Counted from the first letter of the stretch, positions 24,101 through 39,100 are shown. The stretch: DNA of 64,000 nt from Strix aluco (GCF_031877795.1 NC_133971.1:15827825-15891824), one strand, 5' to 3'. Program-made: numbers and translations. The notes: generated by a model not told the origin, from the letters alone.

Positions 24101-27100
24101 AATAAATCCTGTATAAATGTAACAGAATGCTGTTTTGTTTTGGTTTTTTATCTTAATTTCTCTTGTACTTTTTGAACATGAAGTAAAGGTCATAGTGATT
24201 GGAAGATCATAAAAGAAGGCTAAGTCTCAGCAAGAATCTTCCAAAAAATGGACAGATGAAATTGCATGTAGTACTCTAGCATTTGACACATTAAACTAAA
24301 CAGAGTTCATAACACATTTTAATAATAGATTTTTTTGTTGCTCATTTGACCGTTTCTTGCTTCTTCAGGAAACAGACAAGGTTATAGATGATGGTGATTA
24401 TGACTGGAAAAGAATCAAGTGACCCATGAATCTCCACCTTGGTGAACAGAATGTAACTGCAGGATAACCGACTCTCTGCCTTTATATTTAAACAGAAATC
24501 CTAGTTAGAAGATGAGGAGGAAAATACGTGAAACAGCACTTTATTGAACTTCTATGTTGATTAATTACACTCATACCTTCTTTCAAACACCAGTTTTCTT
24601 CCCAGAATTTTGTTTAAGTGGCACACAGCTCCAATATTACTCAAGAAAGGAATTGGAATTTAAAGAGTTGTTGCTGAGTTGTGAAAGTCTTACTATTTTA
24701 AGTTCTGGATGTTGTGACAGAACAAGGTATAATAGAGCTAAAAGACAACAAAAGATAAGAAATTAGTGTTATCAGATGTGCATGGAAGATTGGTTTTTGC
24801 TCTAATCTTTTTAAAGAAGGGGCTTCATTGGGTATAAAATAATGAAAGATATGAAGAAAATACAGCTTACACTTTTTTTTTTACTATAATAGAATAAATC
24901 AGGATGGTATGTGGAAGAAAGAGGGAGAAAAAAACCCCTATGGCTTTATGCCTGAAAACATTCTGTTAACAAGTTTCACAAGCATTGTAATCACAAAGAG
25001 TCTGAAAGAAAGTACCTGTATATAGTTAATGAAACCATCTGTAGCTGCTAACAAAAAAATTCAGAAGTGATGTAACCTCTGTTCTTCATGACTTTCTTGT
25101 ACATAGTTCTTACATAACTGTTTTCTGCTTTTCCATTACGTTATGCTATATTGAGGTTTTCAGTTTGTTTTTTTTTTTCGTTTCAGGTTTGCATCTGCAG
25201 GAGATGATGGAATCATATTTCTGTGGAATGCTCAGGTTAGCTTTTTTTGGGGGGGTTAGCTTGTGTGCTCTGGAGAGGATAGAAGTTGTAGAGGAGTTAG
25301 AAATGTTTAGTAGCAAAAAAGCAGAATAAAAACAGAGCTACTGTTTGAAAATGTAAAAGTGGGGGGAGTCTGTCAAATCTTGGTTTACAAAGAGCTAGAA
25401 AAGTAAAAGCTGTGTGAACCCAGGAGAACAGTAAGTTTTAAGAGTTAGAATGTTATGGGAAGACATAGTGATTTTAGAGAGATTTGAGATGAAATGGTGA
25501 TGTGAAAAGTAGAAGTGAGTATGAACTTGTGGCTTTAATTCTTTAAAAATATGTTTGGTATTTGCTGTAAACACTGCAATGTTGACTAGTAACTCAACAA
25601 ATACGTAGCAAGGTCCTAGTCCTGCCAAGATTTATATATGTACTTAAGTTCTAAGTACATTTCAGTGACTCTATAGCTGTATCTATTTGTAGTATAACTG
25701 ATTAGACTAAATGGAGAGCTAACACAAAACTGTATTGGAAGCACCAAAGTCAGTGGAAGTTAAACGTTTCCTGCAGTCCAGAAACAAGGCATTAATTGCT
25801 TGCTGTGATAAAAATCTTCTTAGAACTTCTGAAAACCATACCAAGACATCATTTTTATTGTGGAAATAGAGCTCTGTAAGTGTGATACCCACTGTTCTGC
25901 TCTTCTGCGCTGTGTCTCTGTATCATTGACAAAATTATAGAGAAGGGATGACAATTAGACCTGTGGCAAGGGAGCTAGTATACAAGTTAGATTGTTCAAT
26001 AGAAGATCTAAAAGGGAAATATACTGTATTGTCTAAACTATGAGTATTGAACATTCAAATTAAGGAAGAAAGATATCTCAGACTCAACTTTTTTTTAGAA
26101 ACCTGAAAAATTTATGTGACATTTATGATGGTGTAACTTTAAAATACAGAAGGCAGAACTTGAAACTTTTCCTCTCTTTTGAGCAGTTTCAGTTAGCGCT
26201 TTGCTGTTGTTGAAGGCCTTTTACAAGTCTATAATTTGGAAATGGAAATTGGTTTTGAATATTCAAGACTATATATACTCAACATCTGAGCAGTTTGTGA
26301 ATGTAAAACTCATAGATATCCAGCTTAGGAACTGAGTTCCATTTTCTACTTCTGTAGGATTTTTATTATGTTTTTGTTAAAGCAAATCTTTTGTAGTTTT
26401 AGTTTAAAAACTTAACCCACAAGTGTAAAGAAGTTTATTTATAACTACCCTGTATTTTAATTGTGTGGTTAAAATGCCAGTAGGCGTCTGCATGTTTGTA
26501 GGGTTTTGCCATTTAACTAACAGAGCAGAAATAGCTGCAGTTATCTAAATCACCAGCTTGAAGCTGTAGATAATGTACATACTAAATAAAGCTGTCAGGA
26601 AATTGCCAGTACTGTGTTTGCCATAAATATAGGTTAAGTTTTTCTAATCATTAAAAAAAAGAAAATACTCTTTCAAGAGATGGTTTGTCAACAAGTCTGA
26701 ATTACTGTAGTATCAGTTAAAAAGGGTGAATGGCCAATATTTACATTAAAAAAAATGAGTTTAATACAGAACTTAGTTCTTGGGGGCTTTTAGAGGGTTT
26801 TTTACTCTTAGTCATTTTTATTATGTACTACTTCTTTACACTTATACTTAATATGTTATTTAATTCTGTGCAAGATCTTGAACAGTATTGAAGGTAATAA
26901 GAAGTAAATCCATAAATTACTTTAGAAAGGAAGATTTTAGACTCTTGGAAATTCTTGCTTTCAAAAGCCACTTGTTACTTATGTAAAAACTACCCGTAGT
27001 TTTCTGTGTTTTTATTTTTCAGACTGGAGAAAAACTTTTTGAACTTTATGGACACACACACAAAATTACAGCTATAGCACCATTTTCTTCATCAGATACT

Positions 27101-30100
27101 TCTGAAGAACAAACCCATTTGATTTTAACAGCATCAGCTGATAGAACAGTTATTGTATCCTTAGATCTGGAGAGGATTCAAATTTCTATGGGCTTTTTGT
27201 TGGTTTTTACTTTTAAAGATAGCACTGAGACAGGCTGCAGGTTGGTTAAATTTATTGGCTGATAATATCCAGTAGGTATAATTGGATTACACTAGGATTT
27301 TACTCATTGTTGCTCACAAGTAGATACAATCTGTGCCACAAAATCCATAACAGACCTTTATTAATATGTCATTTTGGCCAAATATTGAAAAGACAGTCAG
27401 GGTTTAGAAGACTGAGTCTCTGCATACCTATTTCCCAATCTGTCATTTAGCTACAAACACAACTGTTATATTTATAATATATAAAAACCTTTCATCTTCC
27501 TTAATGAATAAAGTCAGGTTTGGGACTGCACTAGTGGCAGACAGGTTCAGAAAGTGTCATGTTTCCATTCTACTGTAAAGGTAAGCTGGGGAAACCCTAG
27601 GTGTTGCTTTGTTGTATACAAGAATCTATCACGTATGCCTCATGGGCCATGTGGGCGGGTGTGTTGAAATGAACAACAGTGTTTGTTTTAAGAACAGGTA
27701 CATAATGAGTGGCTGAGAAGTGGGCACATTTCTTAATTGGTTTTGGAACTCTTAATCCCTCAATTTTCTTTTTGAAAAGATGTAAAACAAAGGTCATTTT
27801 ATGGCTTAGTTTGTTACTGTGTTGGAAAAGGCAGCCTACAGTCAAACTAGTTCTTGAATGTTAATAGAAGAAAAAAATCTCTGAAAAATCAGTTTTTGCA
27901 TTGTTGATGGAAAAATGTAATACATAGTATGTAGTGAAATCTGTATTTCTCAGGAAAGTGACACCTTCATACTGTATTTCATAGTACCTACAGCTTTATC
28001 TACCTAAAGCTCATGATCATTTCACAGAGAAATTCCCTGTAGAACTTTTGCAGGGGACATATATCTGATTTTTGTTCTACAGTGTTTGACAGTTCTTCAA
28101 AGACTGGATGTATGGTTGTCTGGAGGGAGTGATCTATGTGTTTGGAACCGAAAATTAGATCTCTTGTGTAAGACCAGTCATCTTACTGATGCAGGTAAAA
28201 ATGTAAATGACTCATTATAGCTGTTAAAGTGCAAGTAAAATGGATCTGTATAATGATGCAAAACCAACTTGGCAAATTCTCGTTAATTCTAATGATAACA
28301 TTAGATATTAGAGCCACTCTCTGTTTTTTTTAAATGTCAGACTTAATAGTTTCAGAGTAAGACTGCTTTTAATCTCCTGTGCTGTGTGAATTTTAAAATA
28401 TATAAAATCTCAGTAATTGTATATATTAGCTTGGACTTACAGTTAGACCTTGGATGCTGATTTATACATGTTTGCTTTAGTATGGACCAGATCCTTTGGC
28501 TGGCTTTCTCTGTGAATGAACAGGGTTTTGATTATTCCTAAGTAAAGCTTTCTAGTAGTAAAGCAGTAAAGATTTCTTTTTATTGTTAAGAATCAGTACT
28601 CTTGATATAGAAAATGCAGATTACAGTAAATGTAATCAGATCTCAATGTCAGTCATGCTTTTATGTTAATAAGCTTATATATTACCTGTCCCATTTAAAA
28701 AAAATTATTGCATATTATTGCTATACTTTACAAAGATACCTATGAAGCTGTGAATCAAATTCAAAGTCAGAACCAATATTTTCCTTATTTTTGTCACAGA
28801 ATGGCAGGCAAAACCTTCTATCCTTTGAGGATAGGTGGCGGGCAAAACATTCTGAATCTTTGATGATACTTCTTTTGGTTCAGTATGAAAAATCATGCCA
28901 AATATGAGTTGGAATTGGTAATATAGTGCTTAGTGTGAAGTGCTATTGAAACTTTTGTACAAGGGGTCAATGGGATGTGCATCATGGGCTCTGTCTTCCC
29001 TCCTGATCTCTTAATTCTTTTGTGGGGAAAGAGACAGATAGCTTATTCCTTAGAGAATTTTCCTTTAATGGTGTGGCAGACAGACTGGGGAATTCTGTGC
29101 AAGATGAAGCAGAGTAACAGCAAGCTGGCCATTTTATCTTGTGCCTTATTCTCCTTCAGCTGACTCTGCACAATGTTTCAGTGTCATGCATACTGTGGTA
29201 GTATCAATATCTAATAACTTTGGTACTGCATATGTTTAGAGTCTCAATGATTACCACAGTGTCTTTAATATCATCCAGCATTAGGACATAAACATCTTAA
29301 CTGTATTTAAAATAAAAATTATCAATTCTCAGCTTTACCTCAAGTTTGACATTCAGAATTCTGCTGGATTCAGGACCAAAACTCCTGACTCTGCCTCATT
29401 CTGAGGTAATTTGTTCACTTCCAATGCCATTTAACTTTCACTTCAGGCAATATGCTTTTATTTTGGTAATAACTTACAAGTGGAAGGGAGATTATGAAGA
29501 ACTTTATTAATAAGGAATTAACAGTTTTCTGTATTGTGGCAAATGAATATCCTTTTTTCCCTTATCTCCTGTATTTTTTCAAAGGTATCAGTGCTTTGGT
29601 TGAATTGCCTAGAAATTGTGTTGCAGCAGCTGTTGGCAAAGAGCTAAGTGAGTATGTTGCATTTCTGTTAAATGTTCGTGTTCCCCTATAACAGCTGTTT
29701 ATCAGAGATATGTGTAAGGAGCATGCTGCTGGAATTGTATAGGAAAAGTAAATGGTATTGGTGTGTTTAGCAACCTTCTTCCTTTTTCCCTTATTTGACA
29801 AAGAGGCAGACAATACAAATCTCATTCAGGAATTTTGTTGAGATCTGCATGACAGAACTTTTCTGTATTCTCTGTTATTGTTATTACTGTTATTGCCACC
29901 TGTCCAAATCTGATTGTGACAATCTACATTTGTCTTTCTGGAGAAGGTCTGGAACTCATTATCTGAGCTGTCAAATACTAGGCTTCTCTAGAGCCTCCTT
30001 ATCACGAGATCAGGAATATGAGATATTGCGGATCGTGTTATACCATCCAAAACTGTAATGAGACAATGTGATGGTTTCTATTGGTCACTTGGAGACAGGG

Positions 30101-33100
30101 TTTTCTGTGTACACAAACTGTAAATCATTGTCTAGCTGTCAGTGGAGAGTCTTTTAAATAAGACTGTTTTATAAAATTACTGAAATCCCAAAATACGGAA
30201 AAAAATCCAGGAGAAAAAATAGAGCACTGAATTAGCAAAACAGCAGCCTTTGCTCAATATGATTAAATATTTCGCTGAAAAATAACAATGTGATATTCTA
30301 GTCAAAGAATCAGGAGCAAATTAAAAATAGTTGTCTTGTGTTGAGACATTGGTATACAATGTAAATTTCCATCTGAACTTCCCACAGTTTTTTGTAGTGC
30401 CCTTGAGATATAAAAGAAACTTCAAGTGGTTAATATAGTCTTAATTCCTGGTGATTTTGTTTGCCTTACTAGAGAATATTCCACCCTTTCAAATAGTAGT
30501 TTTCAATCAGATGAGCCCTTAAGAAAGATCATAGAATCACAGAATGGTTCATTTAGTTCCAGCCCCCCTGCCATGGGCAGGGACACCTTCCACTAGACCA
30601 GGTTGCTCAAAGCCCCGTCCAACCTGGCCTTGAACACCTTCAGGGAGGGGGCACCCACAACTTCTCTGGACAACCTGTTCCAGTGTCTCACCACCTTCAC
30701 AGTGAAGAATTTTTTCCTTACATGTAATCTAAATCTACCCTCTTTCAGTTTAAAACTGTTACCTTTCATCCTATCACTATACTCCATGATAAAGAGTCCC
30801 TTGCCATCTTCCCTGTAGGCACCCTTGAAGTACTGGAAGGCTGCTATAAGGTCTCTCCGAAGCCTTCTCTAGGCAAAACAGCCCCAGTTCTCTCATCTTG
30901 TCCTAGTAGGAGAGATGCTGCAGTCCTTTAGATCATCTTTGTGGCCCTCCTCTGGACCTGCTCAAGCAGATCATGTCTTTCTTACACTGATGGACCAAGA
31001 GCTGGATGTGATACTGCAGGTGGGGTTTCATGAGAGCTGAGTAGAGAGAGAGAATCCCCTCCCTTGACCTGCTGGTCACACTTCTCTTAATGCAGCCCAG
31101 GATATGGCTGGTTTTCTGGGCTGCAAGTGCACGTTGCTGGCTCATAGTTTTTCATCCACTAATATCCCTAAGTCCTCTTCTGCAGGGCTACTCTCAATCC
31201 ACTCATCTCAATCCAATGCCTATTTTTGCATGGGATTGCCCTGACCCGTGTGCAGGACCTTGCACTTGGACTTGCTGGACTTCATGAGGTTTGCACAGGC
31301 CCACTGCTCAAGCCTGTCCAGGTCCCTCTGGATGGCACATCCCTGCCCTCCAGTGTGATGACTGCACCACGCAGCTTGGTGCCATCAGCAAACTTGCTGA
31401 GGGTGCACTCAGTGCCACTGTCTGTTATTGCCAACAAAGATGTTAAATAACGCCGGTCCCAACACCGACCCCTGAGGAACACCACTCGTCACTGCTCTCC
31501 ACTTGAACATCGAGCCATTGACCACAACTCTTTGAGTGTAACCATCCAGCCAATTCCTTATCCACCAAGTGGTTCATCCTCCAAATCCATTACTCTTCAA
31601 TTAAGAGAGAAGGATGTTGTGCAGGACAGTGTTAAAAGCTTTGCACAAGTCCAGGTAGATGACATCAGTCACTCTTCCATTTTCCACCAGTGCTGTAACC
31701 ACATCGTAGAAGACCACCAAATTTGTCAGGCGTGATTTACCCTTAGTTGAAGACATGTTGGCTGATGTTTCACTTTTGGCTTACTTATCTGTAAACATGT
31801 CTAATACTTTTCACTTCTGCTTTCTGCAACTTCTGATGTTGACTGATTCTCTGAATTTCAGTTACTAGGCTGAAATGTTTTATCCTGTAGCTGCTGTAGT
31901 AAGAGGTCTTAATAATAACACTGAAGTAATTTATTCCCATTTTCTTTGGTGTTATGAGTGGTCATAAGTGGCTTTGCACATCTTGAACTGTCTTACTTAT
32001 GTTTTAGTTTGTGTCTTTCTGAAAATGATGTGTTTTATTTAAGCATAGCTACATTTTATTCTGAGTGATAAAGCTCATTTAGACAATTTCTCTCTGTCCT
32101 TGAAGTCATTTTTAGGTTGATGACTTCTAATGATGGGTCTGAAGGTTGGAATATCCTTGAAGTAAAACGCCTTGTTGACCATCAGGATAATATTTTATCA
32201 TTAGTCAGTGTCAATGGTAAGAGTCATTTTATAATGTTACTAGTTTTCTTAGTTACCAGTGGGATATTTCAACTATTGAGTTTTTATTTGGACCAAACTT
32301 TTAACTGGAGTGAAACTTCATAAATAGTAAGTGTACCTTCCAGTGTAGCTGCAACAGTAGTTAAATATGACAGTATAATGACTTCATTTATGGATTAATA
32401 GTGAAATGAAACCAGGCAGGTTATGATGTAGAAAAGGCACAAAAGAGGCCATGTCATGGATGGGAATGGATCTCTGGATCTTCTTCCTGTTGGGAAAGTC
32501 TAAAATCCTATTTTCTTCTTCTGACTCTTAAAATGGAATATACAATGCCATGTCCTTTGCAGCTGTAGTCCCAAGGTAATTGAAAGTTCTGGGTGTGCAG
32601 ATGTGGGCCTGCATATAGATCCATTATTTAGAGGCTCTGAAAGATGGTGCAGTCTCTGCTGCTCATTAGGGCAATGCTGAACTACTACTTGAAATTCTGT
32701 CTACTCTACTACAGGTATCAACCCCTTCTACTTTCGTTTTCCCTGTATTTTTTTATGGAGCACCCCCAGAGCCCAGGGCAAGTTATTCCTGGTGTGATAG
32801 AGTGTGTATTTGCCCTCGGGTTTATTTGTGACAGCCTGGTTGGGCACAAAGGGGCTGTGGTACAGGGGTAGCAAGAAGCTGGAAAGAAGAAAACTTGGAT
32901 TCTATGGTAGTTGTTTATGGGGTTTCCTGTTGCCATTACTTTCTCCTTTTTTATTATGAAGGGGAAACAATATTTGGCTTAAAAAAACAATATGCTACCT
33001 GCATTAAGTATTGTTGAAGCAGTTCCTTTCCATGTGTGATTAACAAATTCATGGGCAGCTACTTCAATGTTGTCATTAACTCATCCATTTAATTTGTCAT

Positions 33101-36100
33101 CAGTATTTCTATTTATGGCAAAGACACACTTTGCTATGTCTGAGAGCTGCTGACACACCTGCTTGTCCAAGAATAGAAGGGTTTTGTATGTGGGCAACAA
33201 ATGAACTTCAAATACTTGTACATACTTCTGGTGACATTCCTTGCCTTTGCTATAGTGTACTGTGCACTGACTGGTGAATGTTCTCCTTCCTAGTTTTAAT
33301 TTTACAAGAGAGAGCTCATCTCCTTTTGCTTATCTGAACTATGCTAGGTAATCAAATGAGTATTTACTCAAAGGGAGAGGTTTTTGTATAGTCAGTTATA
33401 TACTGCACATTCTACGTAGCTTCACTTGAAAATGGGCTCTCAACTTTCTAGGGTTTGACTTTGTGTAAAATGGATTTTTTTTTTTTAATATCATTCGATT
33501 TCTCTGTGTGGTTTTTTTTCCCCTCTAGACTTGACTTTTGTGACAGGTTCTCATGTGGGTGAGTTAATAGTTTGGGATGCACTTGACTGGACAAAGCAGG
33601 CATCTGAATGCAACTTCTGGGACTCCTCTGTCCATCCAGATGTACAGCCAGAAATAAAGTTATCCCAAAGCCGAAATGAAACTTCAGTTCAACACTTAAC
33701 ATCTGATGAGGAGGTAAAAAGCTTTAAACAGAGTAAACTACTTCACATGAACTAGCATGACCCTACCACAGAAGGCCAAGTGTTTTGTGTTTTCAGTTTG
33801 CTTGTTTTAATATGAGAGGCTTCTTTAAAATGCACTCAGCTATTTTTTATACAGTCAATAGTTTTTATATTAAAAAATTTTGATCATTGAACTAACTGAA
33901 GGTTATAATATGTTGATGGTGTGGGAACTAACATAATGGACTGTCACAACAACATTTCTTTTTGACTGACGAAGATTTATTAGTTGTTTACAGTACCACT
34001 AGAGAAAAATAAATAGGAGGTGTGTGTTTTGATGGCATATATCTTTCATATTCCATGATTCTCGAAATGCAGTTCCCACAATAATACACCTCTTAAACCA
34101 GTTATAGCTGAGGGTTTCTGTGAAGTGAATTAAAAAATGGGTGTAAGTTTGTGCTTAGTAGTAAATAAATATGCTCCTTCTGTTCACATAGGCTATACTC
34201 AATTGTAAAGAGCACAAGTATGGGTCCAAAATCCAGTCTACTGTAATCATACTTTGGAGATAATTGAAGAGTTCTTGATCAGAACACTCAGGCAGAACCC
34301 AGTTATTGTTCAGAAAACACCAAAAATCCTCAGGTTGTTCTTTTGTGAAATATTACCAACTGTTAATGGCAAAAGAGAAGGTGTGTCATAGCTGGGGTAC
34401 AGTGGGATTCTGTTTTGGGGCCTGTTGGTCCATTGGTGAGGAATGAGTATGAATCCATTTCCAGAAATCCATTTCTGAGATATGAGCTATAACAAAACAA
34501 AAGTGATGGAAAAGCCTGAATGTAGGCTGAGGGCCAAGTAGTCACCCAATGCATTTGTCTGTTTGTAAGAAGAGCATTTCTGAAACACTGGAGAGAGAAA
34601 CGTGGGGATAGAGATGTAGTTGTCTCTAAAGGCAGGCTTTCCAGCAGTTTTGTTGTGGGTGCTTAGTTCTAGCATGAGCAAAAAGCCAATCCAATTCAGG
34701 AGGAATTCTATAATTTGGCTTAACATTTTGATTCCCTGCTCGAAAGCTACAAAAGATGTGTTTTAAGGGAGGGGAAAAGAATTTTGCGAAGTTCAGAAAT
34801 AGTTAAAACATTGAATGTGAAATCTGAGGCTGCTGAGGACTTTCTTCCATTCATAGAACTAAACTAAAATAGTTACAGAATTTTATTTATGAGACTTTTG
34901 AATGGTGAGAAGAAAAGGTGGTTCGAGTGTTATGTCCTGAAATAGAAGGTGCTTTTAGGGCAGAGCTGTCTGTATTGTAAAGTTCCTACTTAGAAAGTGG
35001 TGAAGAAATGTATTCCTATAATGAATTACTTTGTTACCTGCTATCTAGAAGCAGAACACTGTTCATGTTAAAAATAAAATAAAATTGGTGTTTTCTCTGT
35101 TAGGAACTTTGTCAGCAAGCTTGGTAGTTAGGTAGTTGGAGAAGATGTACTTGCCTGGTTTGACACTGTGCTTGTAGGCAAAACATCATTCAGAAACAAA
35201 TGAGATTGTAATGATTTGACAATACCGGGAAACAGTGCTAAGGAGTGCATCTGCTGTCCTGATAGGTGCGTGTGTGGTTTTTAACTTGCCTGTTAAGATA
35301 GGTGTACAATTTACACTTCATCTTTTGCAAAGCTATAAGACTATATGAAACTCAAGAGCCTGTCTGAAGGTAGAAGACTCTAAGGGAGAAAAGGCTGAGA
35401 TACAGGAGTGGAAAGCCATTGAATTGAGCCTCCCACAAAACTAGGAAAATAATAAAAATGGACTCAGTGTTTTTTCCTTGATTTGGTAGAGCACTATCAG
35501 AAATCTGCACTTAGTTTCAGAGCTGTTGGAGCTCCCACCACAGATGTGCATGAGGAGAAAACAAAAGTAAATGGAAACAAAACCCAGCAAAAACCTGGAC
35601 AAAGAGTTTTGAACAGTATCAAAACACCGTTGAATATAAATACAGGAGATTTTAGTCAAAGACACTGGGTTACCAGTTTTACAAAATGTTGACAAGGGTG
35701 TAGTGTGGACTGCTTATGAGACACTAATGTTTGTGCTGTGTAGTTGGAAGCAGACCATTCAGGGGAAGGATCCAGCATATCATCGCCTAATAAAGGTATC
35801 TTCAAAAACTCAAATATATACTGAATAGAAACATTTTGCACTCCTCTGTTTGGTACCAAACGTTCATCGTGTGTACGTACACATGACTGTATGTTTGTTC
35901 CCTCTGAAATAATTACAACTCACGAGAGGGTCCAGGTCCAATGATCTGTAAACTGTTTGTGGCTTTTTAGGGCCATGATGGTTATAAGACAGAATCCCTG
36001 CACATTTCAGAAAGAGCACTGAATGCAAAATGGTTCCAGATCTTTGCAATATTGTGTAATAACTTTCTGTGAGAGAGTTCCTTTTCTACACTCAGTAGAG

Positions 36101-39100
36101 TACAAATGCTTGAGCAAGAATTCTTTGTGAAGCTTCAGTTAAATTTTTAAAGAAATGGCAAGAATGCAGAACAGCTTCTTGTATATTCAGTCTTTCTGGA
36201 TAAAACAAGAGTTTGTCAAAACACAGAATGTTATTTTAATGTAAAAACATAAATTTCATTGGAGAAATATGTTGATTTGTTGGTATCCTTGATTTCTGCT
36301 TAGACTGTAAGGTACAAGATGAAAATACAGAAATGAAACAACTGCTTAGAGTATACGAGGATGTCTCATTTCCTCAAAAAAAAAATCCGTATTTTTTTCT
36401 ATAACTTGCTGATTCTGTGTGTTTGGGATAAAGCAATAACACAAGGACAGAAATAAGCTAGATAATGCAGGCTAGATGATGTCATAGTACTGTTGGAAAT
36501 CCATTACACGCAGGGTGATCTTTCACTATCTGTTTCTGTAAGTTGTTACATTGGATTTTCTTTCCAGTGTGTGTTTGCTGCTGTTGGGAAAGGCATATAC
36601 GTATATAATCTTCAAATGAAGCGTGTGATTGCCTGCCAGAGAACTGCTCATGACTCCTCTGTACTACACATTGAGAAACTTCCAAACAGGTATGAGTCAT
36701 GGTACACTTTGTTAATGCAGTAAAGAAATGCAGAATTTGGAAGGGTGGCTAGAGATAGTCTGTAAAGCTACATCTGAGTTCTGGGGCAGGGACATGACCT
36801 TTAGTTTGATTTGCTTTTACTAGATAGAGCTTGTTGATCTAATTTGTCCTAGTTTGAGTGAGTGGTGGGGGTTCTTGGTAGTGGTGGAGGGGCTACAATG
36901 GTGATCCCCTTTGAGAAGCTTCTCAAAGCTCCCCTGCCTCCAAGTTGGACCTGCCTTTGCACCAAGGTCGAGCCAATTAGCTGTGCCTCTGCAATATGAC
37001 ATTTAAGAAGGGGAGCCTTGGAGGAGGAGTTGGAGTTGGGAGGAGAAGTTGCGAGGAGAACATCTGTGCAAACACCGAGGTCAGTGGAAGAAGGGAGGAG
37101 GAAGTGGGGGGACGTGGGCTGGTGCAGAGTCCCTGTGCAGCCCATGGTGAGAAGGCAGGGCTGCTACCCGTGGAGGTCTGTGGTGGAGCAGATGCCAACC
37201 TGTGGTCTGTGGGGGCCCCACACTGGAGCCGCTGACTGCACCCAAAGAAGGCCAGGACCCTGTGGGAAGAAGCACTGCTATTGTAGTTCAGCACTGGGAG
37301 GATTGCAACATGCTGGGGTGTCCCACACCAGAGCAGCTAGGGAAATGCTATGGCCTGTGGGAGGGACTCATGTCAGAGAAAGTTTGTGGAGAACTGCCTC
37401 CTGTGAGAGGGGGACCACACTGGAGCAGGGGGGAGAATAGCAGAAGCTTCCTGCCTCTCCCTGAGGTGGAAGAAGGGGTAGGACTGACTGCGCCCTCCAG
37501 CCCCTGTCCCCTGTGCTGCTGGTGGAGAAGTGGTAGAGGTATCAGGAGCAAAAGCTGAGCCCAGGTAAAAAGGAGGGGTGAGGGGAAGGTGTTTTCAAGA
37601 TGTTGTGAGGCTTCTCACAGTCCTACTCTGTCTGTTAAGTGGTGGTGGTGTTAGTTTCTGAATTAAATTTATGTTCTTTTTTTTCTTCCCTTAAGAAGTC
37701 TGTCTTGTCTGTGACTGTAATGGATGAGTCATCCCTCCCTGTCTTTATCTTGATTCCTGAGACTTTTGCTTTGCTTTTTCCTTCTCAGTGTTGGGAGGGG
37801 GGGAAAGGGGGAGTGAGTGGCTGCATGGTGCTCAGTTGCCCTCTGAGCTCAAACCACTGAGCCTTCTGCTTTATTTTCTCCTCACTGTTGTGCAGGAAGT
37901 GAGAAGTGAGTGGCTGCACAGTGCTTAGTTGCTCTCTGAGCTCAAACTGTGGCAGAATTTTTGAAAATGCATCATTGTAATTCAGTGTTGAAAACCTATA
38001 ATCCAGTATGCTTGATGTACAGGCTCAGAGTGAAATATCTTGGCTCTTTTCAAAGTCAGACTTGATAAAGCACTTTTGTCTACACTGTGAAAATTGAGCT
38101 TAGTGGCATTTTACTTGTATAAAGCAAAGGCCTATGACATATTTGGTAAATATTTTTTCACTAAATATTTTGTAGCAGTTGAAATGTTTTAACAAAAAGA
38201 ACTTCCAGCCTTTGTTCATTAGTGCTGAATTTCTAGCTGGAACTTATTTTGACAGTCAAGTTGGACAATTTGCTACATATATATAATCTAACAGTTGTGT
38301 TGTTAGATCCCTTTATACTCTTGTTCAATGGAGCAAAAGTCTGTCAGGAGATAAAAATTAGGGCCTTGATCTTGTAAATGCATGTGCTGTTCTAAACAGG
38401 TAATGAAATGGAGTATCTTTCCTTTTGTTGTTTTTCCATAAGAAAAAATAAGTTTTTGCTTAGTGAAAGTAAGCTTATGGAAGCCAGTTAATAGAACTGT
38501 GTTTGCAGAGTCTGGACTTGTTTTTGTTTTAGAGAGTGGTGTGCTTTTAAAATGGGATTGAAAATGTATTTTTTTTTTCACCTATTTTGCAAGTACATTG
38601 TAGTTTGTCCTACTACAAATGCATCTTGTTTTGTATGGGACATCTGGATGTCCTGCTACGTTTGAGAATTCTAGCAAACTTGTGTAGCATACTTGTGTAG
38701 AACCTGAGGCGCTTGCTGTCTCTTTTATAGAAACATCACAAGGTGACTTGTGCAGATAAGTATCCATGCTAGCGTTGCTTATCAACTGTTTTTACAGGCA
38801 GCTGATCTCCTGTTCAGAAGATGGCAGTGTGCGCATTTGGGAGCTCCGAGAAAAGCAGCAGCTGCCAGCTGAGCCAGTTCCAACAGGTTTGCTAGTAGTG
38901 GGGGGTGAAAAGAACATTGAAAAAGAGTAACAGGAAACCCAGTATTTACCATATCGGAACAGAGAGGCTTACAGCTTTGTAAGAAGAGATAATGTCTTGT
39001 GTTCAACCAACTGATAACAGGGGTGGGAGGGGAAACTGAAGAAGACATGGGTGTGCAAGCCCTTCAAGATCTGATATGGGAATTTAGAATATCGAGCTGA

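Larger units (their letters stand above)
36690..38797 (+). other. WDR41 intron 10
   Basis: About 2.1 kb, of which roughly half is a sense-oriented ERV LTR (about 36,857-37,955). The rest is AT-rich unique sequence. Confidence 0.85.

Noticed and set aside
30593-31485. ORFs resembling reverse transcriptase
   Set aside because: They are decayed CR1 LINE sequence, annotated as a mobile element and not as host genes.
37018-37558. ORFs of up to 140 codons on both strands
   Set aside because: They lie inside the second LTR and are explained by its composition.
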